Part shown: piece by piece, positions 43,517-50,570 of the stretch
Position numbering within the stretch: the stretch's first letter is position 1
Layout of the letters: every line of letters begins with the position of its first letter
Assembly (NCBI RefSeq): GCF_034931305.1
Contig: NZ_JAYGHY010000002.1
Coordinates: forward strand, 1-64,000
Length of the DNA: 64,000 nt
Direction of reading: 5' to 3'
DNA from: Cyanobium gracile_A
GTDB taxonomy: Bacteria > Cyanobacteriota > Cyanobacteriia > PCC-6307 > Cyanobiaceae
The notes under the pieces: model-generated
The model's input: only the letters and a program-made list of their open reading frames with translations
What the model was told of the DNA's origin: nothing
Database searches by the model: none
Program-made: the position numbers and the translations under genes

Positions 43517-43638
43517 CAGGCGCGGGCGCGCTTGAGCATCAGTTGCAGCTGACCCACGGCGGCGCGGCCGATGTTGAAGGCGGCCCAACCCACGGCCAGG
43601 AGGATCGGAGCAGCGACGAGCAGCAGCCGGAGGTCCAT
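43516..43638 (-). CDS. psbY: Photosystem II protein PsbY
   Basis: 40 residues. The translation runs MDLRLLLVAAPILLAVGWAA then FNIGRAAVGQLQLMLKRARA. That is one membrane helix with the N-terminal M-D-x-R and the central W-A-x-x-N-I-G-x-A-x-x-Q-L-Q pattern of PsbY, a peripheral low-molecular-mass subunit of photosystem II near cytochrome b559. It is short enough to be lost between larger frames. Its stop overlaps the trmFO start by one base (TGATG), so the two are coupled. Confidence 0.9.
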   Translation of the reverse strand: MDLRLLLVAAPILLAVGWAAFNIGRAAVGQLQLMLKRARA

Positions 43639-43668
43639 GGCGGGGGAGGGAAAAACGTTGGCGGGATC

Positions 43669-44184
43669 CTAACGGAGTCCAGCGTGAACCTCCGCCAGCT
43701 GGCGGTAACGGCGGGCGTGCTGGCGCTGGGCCTCGATCGCGGCGGCATCCAGCTGGCGTTTCACCACCGCCGGAGCCCCCATCACCAGGGCGCCGGCGGG
43801 CACATCGCGGGTGACCACCGAGCCGGCCGCCACCAGGGCCCCGGCCCCCACCGTGACGCCGTTGAGCACGATCGCGCCGATGCCGATCAGGCAGCCATCT
43901 TCCAGCGTGGCGCCATGGACCACGGCCCGGTGGCCGATGGTGACGTCGGCGCCGATCGTCACGGGCTGACCGGGGTCCCCGTGCAGCACGGCGCCGTCCT
44001 GCACGTTGCTGCCTTCCCCCACAACGATCGTGCAAACATCCCCCCGGGCCACGACGGTGGGCCAGAGGCTGGCCCCCGCCGCCAGCTCCACATCGCCGAT
44101 CACCACCGCCGAGGGGGCCACCCAGGCGGCGGCGTCGATGCGGGGAGCGTCCCAGTGGCTGGGCCAGGCGTCGGGGCTGGTCAT
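43669..44184 (-). CDS. Gamma-carbonic-anhydrase-like hexapeptide-repeat protein
   Basis: 171 residues. Left-handed beta-helix repeats (VAPSAVVIGDVELAAGASLWPTVVARGDV, VTIGADVTIGHRAVVHGATLEDGCLIGIGAIVLNGVTVGAGALVAAGSVVT) followed by a C-terminal helix (AAAIEAQRQHARRYRQLAEVH). The zinc ligands of the gamma-CA family are kept: His in AVLHGD and two in IGHRAVVHG. The family includes the CcmM N-domain, CaiE and PaaY; enzymatic activity varies. It is an independent short protein here, upstream of psbY and 58 bases from tRNA-Lys. Confidence 0.87.
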   Translation of the reverse strand: MTSPDAWPSHWDAPRIDAAAWVAPSAVVIGDVELAAGASLWPTVVARGDVCTIVVGEGSNVQDGAVLHGDPGQPVTIGADVTIGHRAVVHGATLEDGCLIGIGAIVLNGVTVGAGALVAAGSVVTRDVPAGALVMGAPAVVKRQLDAAAIEAQRQHARRYRQLAEVHAGLR

Positions 44185-44242
44185 GGCTGGAGGCTGGCGG
44201 GCTTGGAGAGGGTCGCCGTCGGGTGATAGCTTCCCCTGCGAC

Positions 44243-44314
44243 GGGTCGCTAGCTCAGCGGTAGAGCATTCGGCTTTTAACCGACTGGTCCTGAGTTCGAA
44301 TCTCAGGCGACCCA
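44243..44314 (+). tRNA. tRNA-Lys (anticodon TTT)
   Basis: 72-base cloverleaf. The acceptor stem GGGTCGC pairs with GCGACCC, discriminator A. The D stem is GCTC/GAGC. The anticodon loop CTTTTAA has TTT at 44275-44277. The T arm is CTGAG-TTCGAAT-CTCAG. No CCA is encoded. The gene end is the insertion point of the island that follows; its 3' half and flank recur at 47194-47243. Confidence 0.96.
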
Positions 44315-44332
44315 TCCCTTTCCCTGAACAGC
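44282..44332. repeat. Left copy of island-flanking direct repeat (attL-like)
   Basis: The 3' part of tRNA-Lys plus the next 18 bases. It recurs at 47194-47243. Identical cores are ATCTCAGGCGACCCAT and TTTCCCTGAACAGC, separated by a 2-3 base difference; about 43 of 51 positions agree. This is a typical site-specific integration footprint. Confidence 0.75.
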
Positions 44333-44401
44333 CAGACGGAACGGTCAGCTTCGCGTGGATTCGTAGCTTCGTCACAAGGCGATCGGTGGGCGAAATCGCT
44401 G

Positions 44402-44713
44402 CTACTTGATCGTCGCCCTGATGTAGCACCGGTGCGGGTAAGGACGTCGGCGCCAGAGATCGACCTCGCTGCGATGTCTGACCACAAGCACGACAAGGCG
44501 GTCAGCCCGGATCAGACAGACCACCCGGTAGTCACCAACCCGGTAGCGCCATAAGCCAGGCAGGTTGGCTGTCAGGGCCTTCTCTCTCTGGCGTGGATCC
44601 TCGGTCTCGATCAGCAGGCGGTTCAAGTACCGCAACAGGCCCTGAGCGGTCGAGCGATCCAGCGTCTTGAGTTGGCGCCTGGCCGTGTCAGAGATCCGAA
44701 GCGTCCAGGCCAA
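44402..44713 (-). CDS. RelE/ParE-family toxin
   Basis: 103 residues from TTG 44713, overlapping the upstream antitoxin gene by 26 bases. The motif order is that of RelE toxins: WTLRISDTARRQLKTLDRSTAQGLLRYLNRLL, then ALTANLPGLWRYRVGDYRVVCLIRADRLVVLVVRHRSEVD. RelE homologues cleave mRNA at the ribosome; ParE homologues poison gyrase. The basic C-terminal extension RRRPYPHRCYIRATIK is longer than usual. It is the second gene of the pair, antitoxin first. The exact start is uncertain because the upstream in-frame ATG 44797 lies well inside the antitoxin gene. Confidence 0.85.
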   Translation of the reverse strand: MAWTLRISDTARRQLKTLDRSTAQGLLRYLNRLLIETEDPRQREKALTANLPGLWRYRVGDYRVVCLIRADRLVVLVVRHRSEVDLWRRRPYPHRCYIRATIK

Positions 44714-44924
44714 GCTCTGCAACCACCTCGTCGAGGCTGTATGTACGTTCCTGGCCCAAGCGAATCCGTTCCACTGCGGCTGAGCCGAGGTAGGCATCCT
44801 CCAGGTCGTCCATGCCCTGCTCGATCAGCTGCCGCAGATAGAAGGCCTTGGTGCGCCGCGTTTTGGAGGCGAGTCGATCCAGCCGCGCCTCAGTCGCAAG
44901 GCCCAGACGAACGGACATGGCCAT
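44688..44924 (-). CDS. RelB-type ribbon-helix-helix antitoxin
   Basis: 78 residues from ATG 44924 (ATG 44918 also possible). The N-terminus MSVRLGLATEARLDRLASKTRRTKAFYLRQLIEQGMDDLEDAYL is a ribbon-helix-helix DNA-binding domain with the R-T-K-x-F-Y-L-R pattern of RelB/DUF6290-like antitoxins. The C-terminus TYSLDEVVAELGLD is the toxin-neutralising tail. Such antitoxins repress their own operon. An imperfect hairpin with arms CCCCTGTTGTTTGCC and GGCAAAACGGGG (45003-45035) lies about 80 bases upstream and could be part of the operator or leader. It is the first gene after the 3' end of tRNA-Lys on the island, read on the minus strand. Confidence 0.85.
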   Translation of the reverse strand: MAMSVRLGLATEARLDRLASKTRRTKAFYLRQLIEQGMDDLEDAYLGSAAVERIRLGQERTYSLDEVVAELGLDASDL

Positions 44925-45123
44925 GTCGTCACATGAATGGACGAATTCACCTGAGCCCTTGCCAGAAGGTGGCGGACCCGTTCCAGGCGCCAGGCCGATC
45001 AACCCCTGTTGTTTGCCGTCCAAGGCAAAACGGGGAATGAGCAACGACGGGCGGTGACTGGGGCAAGGATTTCCGGGGGCGGTCAGCAGGCAGCCAGCCT
45101 CCCTCCGGCAACCGGCGAACCCC

Positions 45124-45291
45124 TCAGTCGCCTTCCACTCCGGAGTAATCCCGAGTGGCGCGCCGCGCGTTCTGCTCTATCAGATCGGCCGATTCCTCCC
45201 TCAGTTCAGACATTCGCTGCCGACCCAATGGCATCACTACCCGCTGTGCGAATACCAAATGCTGTAACTTTTCAAGGGTTTCTGTCTTCCA
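45124..45291 (-). pseudogene. Degenerate copy of the island coiled-coil protein
   Basis: The minus-strand frame reads WKTETLEKLQHLVFAQ then RVVMPLGRQRMSELREESADLI, ending RDYSGVEGD and a stop. It aligns over 47 residues without gaps to the protein at 46090-46251 (LQDLLSAQRAEL, ending TVERD). No ATG, GTG or TTG opens the frame before the aligned region, and a TGA lies just upstream, so this copy is probably broken. The similarity also continues about 60 bases past the stop (45060-45125 against 46020-46090). Confidence 0.5.
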
Positions 45292-45401
45292 ATCACCGGC
45301 TCAAGATGGAAATTTATAATCGACTAAAGTATAGGGACATCGTTGCATGGGCAGACGGCACAAGGGAGCCTGAGAGCATCGTTGCGGGCGATTTGCGGCA
45401 G

Positions 45402-45725
45402 CTAGCCTGCGTCAAGCGTAGTAGTCCAAATGTTGGTGGGGCTTAAAAACTGACCTAGATCGCTCAACTTCGTGCCAGCATTGCTAGCAGCGAGAAGCGC
45501 TGCTACGTCGCCGCCGGTTGCTCGGTAGGCGTCCATGACCTGGACAGTCTTTCTCAAAAGATCTGCCACGTCGCCGCCGGTTGCCCGGTAGGCATCAATC
45601 GTACGAATCATCCTCTCAAGCAATTCCGCCACATTCTCAACAGTGGCGGGGAGCTCGTTGGCGGCATTGATCTCTACGAGCAGCAATTCAGCTAATGCGA
45701 TGAACCGGCGACTTTTGGTGTCCAT
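45402..45725 (-). CDS. Island protein with 21-residue repeats
   Basis: 107 residues from ATG 45725. Residues 20-85 consist of three 21-residue units. The last two are almost identical (DAYRATGGDVADLLRKTVQVM and DAYRATGGDVAALLAASNAG); the first is diverged (ELPATVENVAELLERMIRTI). The DNA repeats share a 63-base period. The repeats look amphipathic-helical with a GGD turn. The unit has low GC compared with the chromosome. I do not recognise a family; it could be a binding scaffold of the island. No membrane segment is visible. Confidence 0.5.
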   Translation of the reverse strand: MDTKSRRFIALAELLLVEINAANELPATVENVAELLERMIRTIDAYRATGGDVADLLRKTVQVMDAYRATGGDVAALLAASNAGTKLSDLGQFLSPTNIWTTTLDAG

Positions 45726-46089
45726 GGCGTAGCCCATGCGCGAGCCAACTCCAGCATCCAAAGGACAAGCTAAAGATACACAGCGCCTAAATGAATAAGC
45801 ATGATGCAGATATGCAGCGCCTGATTACAGGCTCAGTTGAGGAGGAGCAAAGGGCGATCCGGCTATGGGGTCGTTTGCAAAGCAGAGCGATCCGTGTCAC
45901 CTTCTTGAACCATGCGGCCTCCAGCTGGCAAACGGTCTAGGCGGCACCTGTGACGGCTCCCGGGGGTCTCTGTTGCTGCCAGGGCGGGGCGCGTCGTCAT
46001 CCTTGACCGGGCGAGCAGGGCGCTGCCGGCGAGCATCCCAGTCGGCGATCAGCAGGCGGCCAGCGTCACCCCGTCAACCGGCAAACCCC
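45726..46089. other. Gene-free island segment
   Basis: 364 bases between two minus-strand genes. The left third is AT-rich and has a repeated CAGCGCCT (45781 and 45817 areas), suggesting promoter sequence for the repeat protein. The right part is GC-rich and includes the 60-base region similar to 45060-45125. No coding frame with convincing composition was seen. Confidence 0.4.
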
Positions 46090-46251
46090 TCAATCACGTT
46101 CCACTGTGGGCATGTCCCAGATGGCGCCTTGCGCGATCTGCGCCTTCAGGTCAGACAGTTGCCTCCTCAGCACAGAGACTCGCTTCCGACGTAACTGCAG
46201 CTCCGCTCGCTGTGCAGACAGCAAATCCTGTAAGTCCTGGAGGCTTCGCAT
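46090..46251 (-). CDS. Short coiled-coil island protein
   Basis: 53 residues from ATG 46251. MRSLQDLQDLLSAQRAELQL followed by RRKRVSVLRRQLSDLKAQIA has a continuous heptad pattern, so a coiled coil is likely, ending AIWDMPTVERD. A second, degenerate copy lies 0.96 kb to the left. Proteins of this size next to toxin-antitoxin genes can be antitoxins or phage-related regulators, but nothing identifies this one. The frame is open further upstream (to 46350), so a longer form is possible. Confidence 0.45.
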   Translation of the reverse strand: MRSLQDLQDLLSAQRAELQLRRKRVSVLRRQLSDLKAQIAQGAIWDMPTVERD

Positions 46252-46357
46252 TTTCAGGCTAACAGCTGAAAGCAACGATGAATTGGCCAAGGATAGGGGC
46301 CTCCTCGACGGCACGCATAAGCCGCCCACCAGGACAGGCCAAAGCAACATGAAGCAG

Positions 46358-46606
46358 CTATCGACTGGCCTGCATGGCAGACCAGAGCACGTCTGGGAGA
46401 GCCAGGAAGGTGGCCTGCCGAGTGATCAGGCCGGCGCGATACCGATCTACGTCAGCGGCGGTGTTGGCTGGTAGATCCAGCGCCCGCAGGTCACCATTCG
46501 ACACCTCTAGATCTTGGAGGCAGAGCATCCCATCTTTGGAATGGTAGCGGACGAAGACGTCGTCGGCGGCTGGCGTGATGTCCTCTGGGATTGGAGGGGG
46601 ATCCAT
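46358..46606 (-). CDS. Small island protein of unknown function
   Basis: 82 residues from ATG 46606; an in-frame ATG 46630 adds eight. It is acidic and soluble: MDPPPIPEDITPAADD, then VRYHSKDGMLCLQDLEVSNGDLRALDLPANTAADVDRYRAGL and an Ala/Leu-rich tail. Repeats and membrane segments are absent. It is not recognised. It lies in the same orientation as the other island genes and 106 bases upstream of the coiled-coil gene. Codon use is less extreme than in the core genes. Confidence 0.4.
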   Translation of the reverse strand: MDPPPIPEDITPAADDVFVRYHSKDGMLCLQDLEVSNGDLRALDLPANTAADVDRYRAGLITRQATFLALPDVLWSAMQASR

Positions 46607-47164
46607 CGCCGGGGAAGGGTAGGACAGCAAAAGAATTGCGATCTAGATTGCTACAGTGATCATTGACGCAGCGCGACAAACTTCGCACGGTTGAGCAATA
46701 GGAGAGATGGCGGCCAGCGCCTCCAGAAAGGTGACATCAAGGGCAACCGCGACGTGTTGATGGGTCGGTTTGAGGTCCGCCCGGAACGGCTTGGGTTGAT
46801 CGTGGGCAGGTCAGCCGCTGCGGCCGCGATCGGGAACGGCTCACAGGTGGGGCAGGGACTCCGGCCGTGGTCGTCGCAGGGGCAAGGCGAGCTGAATATC
46901 CGCCACGGCCGAATCCTTGCCCACCGGGTATCGATGTGCAACAGGTTGCTGGGCCCGCCGAATGGGTCGCAGCGGCAGCTGGCATCCCCCCGGGGTGAAG
47001 AACCGCCGCCTCCGCTCCGGCCTGGCCGGTTGACCAGGAGCCACTGCCTCATTTCGGAACCTTCAGGCAGGAGACCTGGACCCTGGGCAGATCGATGGGG
47101 TGGGGGAGTGAATGTCCCACTGGAAGATCCCACGCTCCCAAACGAGCCCAGTTGCAGCAGACGA
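46607..47164. other. Island right part without a clear gene
   Basis: 558 bases. Two overlapping frames are open, 46691-47251 on plus and 47211-46660 on minus. Neither has recognisable domains. The minus frame holds a Cys-rich segment (CRCDPFGG, CPCDDHGRSPCPTC) that might be a remnant of a metal-binding protein. I do not call a gene here. Confidence 0.35.
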
Positions 47165-47226
47165 ACAGCACGTAGTCCAGAGGCCTTTTCACTGACAGGT
47201 CCGGAGTTCACATCTCAGGCGACCCA
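47165..47226 (+). pseudogene. Degenerate tRNA-Lys copy at the right island end
   Basis: The sequence CAGCACGTAGTCCAGAGGCCTTTTCACTGACAGGTCC matches the D-arm to anticodon-arm region of tRNA-Lys (CAGCGGTAGAGCATTCGGCTTTTAACCGACTGGTCC) with several changes. The T arm GGAGTTCACATCTCAGG and acceptor half GCGACCCA follow. The 5' acceptor strand is lost and the anticodon loop is altered, so it cannot be a functional tRNA. Confidence 0.6.
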
Positions 47227-47243
47227 TTGTTTCCCTGAACAGC
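47194..47243. repeat. Right copy of island-flanking direct repeat (attR-like)
   Basis: Second copy of the repeat at 44282-44332, including bases beyond the tRNA end (TTTCCCTGAACAGC). It marks the right end of the ~2.9 kb island. Confidence 0.75.
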
Positions 47244-47287
47244 ATCCCTGAAGAGCCCGATGACGCGTCGGCTCTCGTGGAGCTCGC

Positions 47288-47977
47288 TCAACCCAGCTGC
47301 ACCATCCCGCAGCGGACCCCCTTGAGGACCGCCTGCAGACGGTTGTTGACGCCCAGGGTCTGGAGCAGCCGCTTGGTGTAGGTGCGGGCCGTGGCATCAC
47401 TCACCACCAGCTTCTGGGCGATGTCCCGGTCGCTGAGGCCGCTGGCCAGAAGGTCCAGCACTTCGTATTCCCGCGGGGTCAGCCGCGGACAGCTGAGATA
47501 GGGAAGCTTGCCCGAGCGCAGCGAAGGGCTGCGGTAGGAGTGATGGCCCATCACCGCGATCACGGCGGCCTGCAGGGGCCGCTGGTCGTCGACGATGTCG
47601 GCCTCCGCCACCACGGCCTCCAGCCAGGGGGCGTGCTCGTATTCCGCCGGGATCACATCGCCGAGGGCCAGCATCACCACCTTGAGGTCGGGGTACAGCG
47701 CCTTGGCCTTGCGGGTCAGTTCGAAGCCGTTGCCGCTTTCCAGATGGTCGGTGCAGAGCAGCAGGTCGTAGGGATCCTGCTGCAAATAGTCGAGGCAGCC
47801 CTGCTCCTGGGTGATCGCGCAGCCGATCAGGCTGCGGTCACTGATGCTCTCGCAGAGGGCCCGCAGCAGGAAGCGGCCTTTCATGGCGATCGCCACCTTC
47901 CTTCCGGCGGCCACCGAGAGCAGCACCTCATCAAAGGTGTTCCCCTCCAGGCTGCCCAGGAATGGGGTGAGATCCAT
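47288..47977 (-). CDS. LuxR/NarL-type response regulator with divergent receiver
   Basis: 229 residues. The C-terminal HTH is canonical: LTPREYEVLDLLASGLSDRDIAQKLVVSDATARTYTKRLLQTLGVNNRLQAV. The N-terminal ~150 residues have a receiver-like fold: an Asp lies where phosphorylation occurs (YDLLLCTDHLESG, Asp77), but the acidic pair at the end of strand 1 is replaced (KVAIAMKGRF) and the strand 5 Lys is missing. This suggests a phosphorylation-independent or alternative-signal regulator. It is the first gene to the right of the island and 51 bases upstream of the stop of the porin operon, same strand. Confidence 0.82.
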   Translation of the reverse strand: MDLTPFLGSLEGNTFDEVLLSVAAGRKVAIAMKGRFLLRALCESISDRSLIGCAITQEQGCLDYLQQDPYDLLLCTDHLESGNGFELTRKAKALYPDLKVVMLALGDVIPAEYEHAPWLEAVVAEADIVDDQRPLQAAVIAVMGHHSYRSPSLRSGKLPYLSCPRLTPREYEVLDLLASGLSDRDIAQKLVVSDATARTYTKRLLQTLGVNNRLQAVLKGVRCGMVQLG

Positions 47978-48028
47978 GGTGGCCGGGCCATCCAGGTCCC
48001 CACCATCATCCGACCCCGCGGGGCTTGA

Positions 48029-49609
48029 TCAGAAGCGGAAGCTGGTCTTCACCAGTCCGCCCAGTTGGCGGAACGCCGAACCTGGCGTGGTGTCCTGGCC
48101 GAGGGGCCGGCTGAAATAGAACAGCGCCGGGGTGACACTGATGTGGTCGGTGACCTGCAGCTTGTACCACCACTCCCAGGCGACGTTGCCGTCCTGGGGG
48201 GTCTGGCCGTCCGCCAGAGCCGTGGCGAACACGGGCTGACCCACCGCCATGCCGAGGGCGTTGCCCTTGATGAAAGCGTCGTCCCACTGCAGGCCCACCA
48301 TCCAGGACTGGCTGGTGCGCAGCGCGCCAGGAGCCTGGGCGGTGTCGTAGCTGCTGCCGTTGATGCCCCAGCCGACACTGATCGATGGCATCCAGCCGGA
48401 CTCGGCGGGTTGCCAGTAGCCGCTGAGGCCGAAGGCATCGGTGCGGCTGTTGGGGTTGGCCTCATAGGTGAGGCCGGTGAAGGGGGTGGTGCCCGGCACC
48501 CCTACGCCCGACTGGATCCGGGAGTAGATCGCCGCCAGACCCCACTGCTCCTTGGCGTAGCCGATCTGCACCGTGCCGGTGCCGGCGGAGGACTTCGTGC
48601 CGATGCCGCCGATGCTGGGATCCCCCACGTCCCCATTGGCAGCCACATAGTTGGCGCTGATGCTCAGCCCACCCTGCTGCCACCAAAGGCCGGCCCCCGG
48701 CCCGAGATTCTTGTTGTACGCCGCCGGGGCTCCGTTGAGGCTGAACAGGTTGAGGATGGTGTCGGAGGGGTAGGCGCTCGGCCAGAGGGCGAGCATGTCC
48801 TCCTGGCCCACCCGGCCGCCGACGGTGGCGGTGAACTGGCTGCCGATCGGGAACTGGTAGAAGAGCTTGTCGATCGCCACCACGTCGCCGCAGTCGACGC
48901 CGGTGCCGCAGTCCTCCTGGAACGCCACCTCCAGGGTGGAAAGGGAGCCGGTGGGGCCGGCACCGCCGAAGGCGGAATCGGCGAAATTGCCCGCCCGCAG
49001 GATCGTGCGCAACAGATCCTTGCCGCTGAAGCTGGTGTCGAAGCTCAGTTGGATGTCGTAGCTGAAGGTGGTGGCCCCCACCGCGGCCCGGGCGGCGTCG
49101 ACGGCGGGGGTGTCGCTGCCCGAAAACGCATTGGCACCGATGACGAAGGTGGCCAGGCCGCTCAGCTTGGTGGTGGTGGAGAACTGGGTGGCCTCCAGCT
49201 CACCCACCTTGGCCTCGAGGCCATCCACCCGGCCGCGCAGCACGGCGAGCTCCTTTTCGAACTCGGCCATCAGGCGCTTGAGCTCGTCGGTCACCTCGGT
49301 GATGCGGTCGAGGCAGGCGTTCAGCAGGGCCGCCGCTTCATAGCGGGTCATGGCCTGGCCGCCCTTGACGGTGCCGTTCGGGTAGCCGGCGACGCAGCCG
49401 TAGCGCTCGATCAGGTTGGAGAGCGCCTGGAAGGCCCAGTCGGTGGGCCTCACATCGGAGAACTGGTTGATGCTGGTGACCTGCTCCTGTCTCTGCCCCG
49501 CCGCTGATCTGGCGTAGCGGTTGATGGCGTCGAGATTGAGCTCTGCGGCCGTGGCGCCCCCGGGACCCAGCGCGGCGATGAGCAGGAAGGGTTGTACTGG
49601 GTGAGGCAT
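48029..49609 (-). CDS. SLH-domain cyanobacterial outer-membrane porin (OprB/iron-uptake type)
   Basis: 526 residues from ATG 49609. Signal peptide, then an SLH domain (INQFSDVRPTDWAFQALSNLIERYGCVAGYPNGTVKGGQAMTRYEAAALLNACL) that binds peptidoglycan. A coiled coil follows (TDELKRLMAEFEKELAVLRGRVDGLEAKVGELEAT), then a 16-18 strand barrel ending in GLVKTSFRF. This is the standard architecture of Som-type porins, the most abundant outer-membrane proteins of cyanobacteria, some annotated as iron uptake porins. It begins 11 bases after the end of the periplasmic protein gene, with which it is likely co-expressed. Confidence 0.92.
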   Translation of the reverse strand: MPHPVQPFLLIAALGPGGATAAELNLDAINRYARSAAGQRQEQVTSINQFSDVRPTDWAFQALSNLIERYGCVAGYPNGTVKGGQAMTRYEAAALLNACLDRITEVTDELKRLMAEFEKELAVLRGRVDGLEAKVGELEATQFSTTTKLSGLATFVIGANAFSGSDTPAVDAARAAVGATTFSYDIQLSFDTSFSGKDLLRTILRAGNFADSAFGGAGPTGSLSTLEVAFQEDCGTGVDCGDVVAIDKLFYQFPIGSQFTATVGGRVGQEDMLALWPSAYPSDTILNLFSLNGAPAAYNKNLGPGAGLWWQQGGLSISANYVAANGDVGDPSIGGIGTKSSAGTGTVQIGYAKEQWGLAAIYSRIQSGVGVPGTTPFTGLTYEANPNSRTDAFGLSGYWQPAESGWMPSISVGWGINGSSYDTAQAPGALRTSQSWMVGLQWDDAFIKGNALGMAVGQPVFATALADGQTPQDGNVAWEWWYKLQVTDHISVTPALFYFSRPLGQDTTPGSAFRQLGGLVKTSFRF

Positions 49610-49620
49610 GGCGGGGCGGG

Positions 49621-50466
49621 TCACAACTGGCTGGCGAGAATGGTAACCGTTCTCGCATCCATCACCGGTCTGGACGGTGGCTTCAGGCTGGGCCAGGCCT
49701 TGCTCAGGGCTGTCAATCGCCTCTGGATCGGCACCAGCAGTGCCATCGCTTCGGGCCCGGTGCCAGGGCCGAGGGAAGCCGTCAGCAACTCCCCGGCGTA
49801 GAGCACAAAACCACGGGAATCCTGGTATTCGATCGTTTCCACGATGGCTCCGTCGGCCATCGAGGCGTCGTATTCACTGGCGGCCACCTTGACGATCTCT
49901 CGCACCACCGCCGCGGTGGTGGTGGGATCCCGGCGCACAGTCTCCGGGACCCCCAGCATCGCCGCGTCGATGGCCGCGACGGCCGATTGGTAGGCCTTGC
50001 GTGTTTCGGACGACCCTGGAGAGGCCTGGATCAGTTCCAGCAGCGCCGTGAGGCTCTCCTTGAACGGTTTCACCCGGCGCCGCTCCAGGTCCGGTTCCAC
50101 GGACCCGTACAGCTCCTCCACCGGATGGCCGATGTGTTTCTCCGCCTGGGCAACATTGCCCTCCTGCATCAGCTCCACGGCCACGATCAGATGTCCCCGC
50201 ATCTGGCCGAGCACGGCGAGATAGGCGGTGTCGGAGGCGGCGATCTCCTGGGAGCCTTCGCCGCCCTCTCCCCCTTCTCCGCCCTCCGAAGAGGCGGCCG
50301 CGGGGATGGGGCCCCCATGGCCGCCGTGCTGGGCCACCAGGTGGGTTGGCGCGGCCTGATGGGTGCCGGTGGCTGCCATGGCGGCGTCAGCCGGCAGGGC
50401 ACCGATCGCGGTGGTGGCCGCCCCCAGGGCGAGAAACAGCTCGATGCTGCGCAGCGGTGTGGGCAT
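49621..50466 (-). CDS. Periplasmic protein of unknown function
   Basis: 281 residues with a Sec signal (IELFLALGAATTAIGALPADAAMA). A His/Gly-rich patch (HLVAQHGGHGGP) and a Gly-Glu repeat (EGGEGGEGGEGS) follow the signal. The rest is helical: LAVLGQMRGHLIVAVELMQEGNVAQAEKHIGHPVEELYGSVEPDLER and PFKESLTALLELIQASPGSSETRKAYQSAVAAI. The fold resembles helical periplasmic proteins such as imelysin-like ones, but no signature is firm. It sits between a multicopper oxidase gene and a porin gene, so a role in metal handling is possible inference only. Confidence 0.7.
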   Translation of the reverse strand: MPTPLRSIELFLALGAATTAIGALPADAAMAATGTHQAAPTHLVAQHGGHGGPIPAAASSEGGEGGEGGEGSQEIAASDTAYLAVLGQMRGHLIVAVELMQEGNVAQAEKHIGHPVEELYGSVEPDLERRRVKPFKESLTALLELIQASPGSSETRKAYQSAVAAIDAAMLGVPETVRRDPTTTAAVVREIVKVAASEYDASMADGAIVETIEYQDSRGFVLYAGELLTASLGPGTGPEAMALLVPIQRRLTALSKAWPSLKPPSRPVMDARTVTILASQL

Positions 50467-50570
50467 CTGGTGCCGTCGGAGTCCGCTGATCCTGCTTGGG
50501 ATGTCCGCCAGGCGCCGTCCAGGGACGACAGCCCCACGTCACCAATGGCACAGGCGCGGTTGCTGCTCGC

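Noticed and set aside
43517..44035. Extension of the trmFO frame to 44035
   Set aside because: The extra residues are antisense-type low complexity covering psbY and the gamma-CA-like gene; the FAD motif begins right at ATG 43516.
45009..45446. 145-codon plus-strand frame in the island
   Set aside because: It crosses the antitoxin upstream region and is antisense to the degenerate coiled-coil copy. Composition shifts midway and no domain is visible.
46691..47251. 186-codon plus-strand frame (and opposing 183-codon minus frame) in the island right end
   Set aside because: No recognisable domain, high Gly/Arg/Pro content typical of chance frames in GC-rich DNA, and the plus frame runs through the degenerate tRNA repeat.
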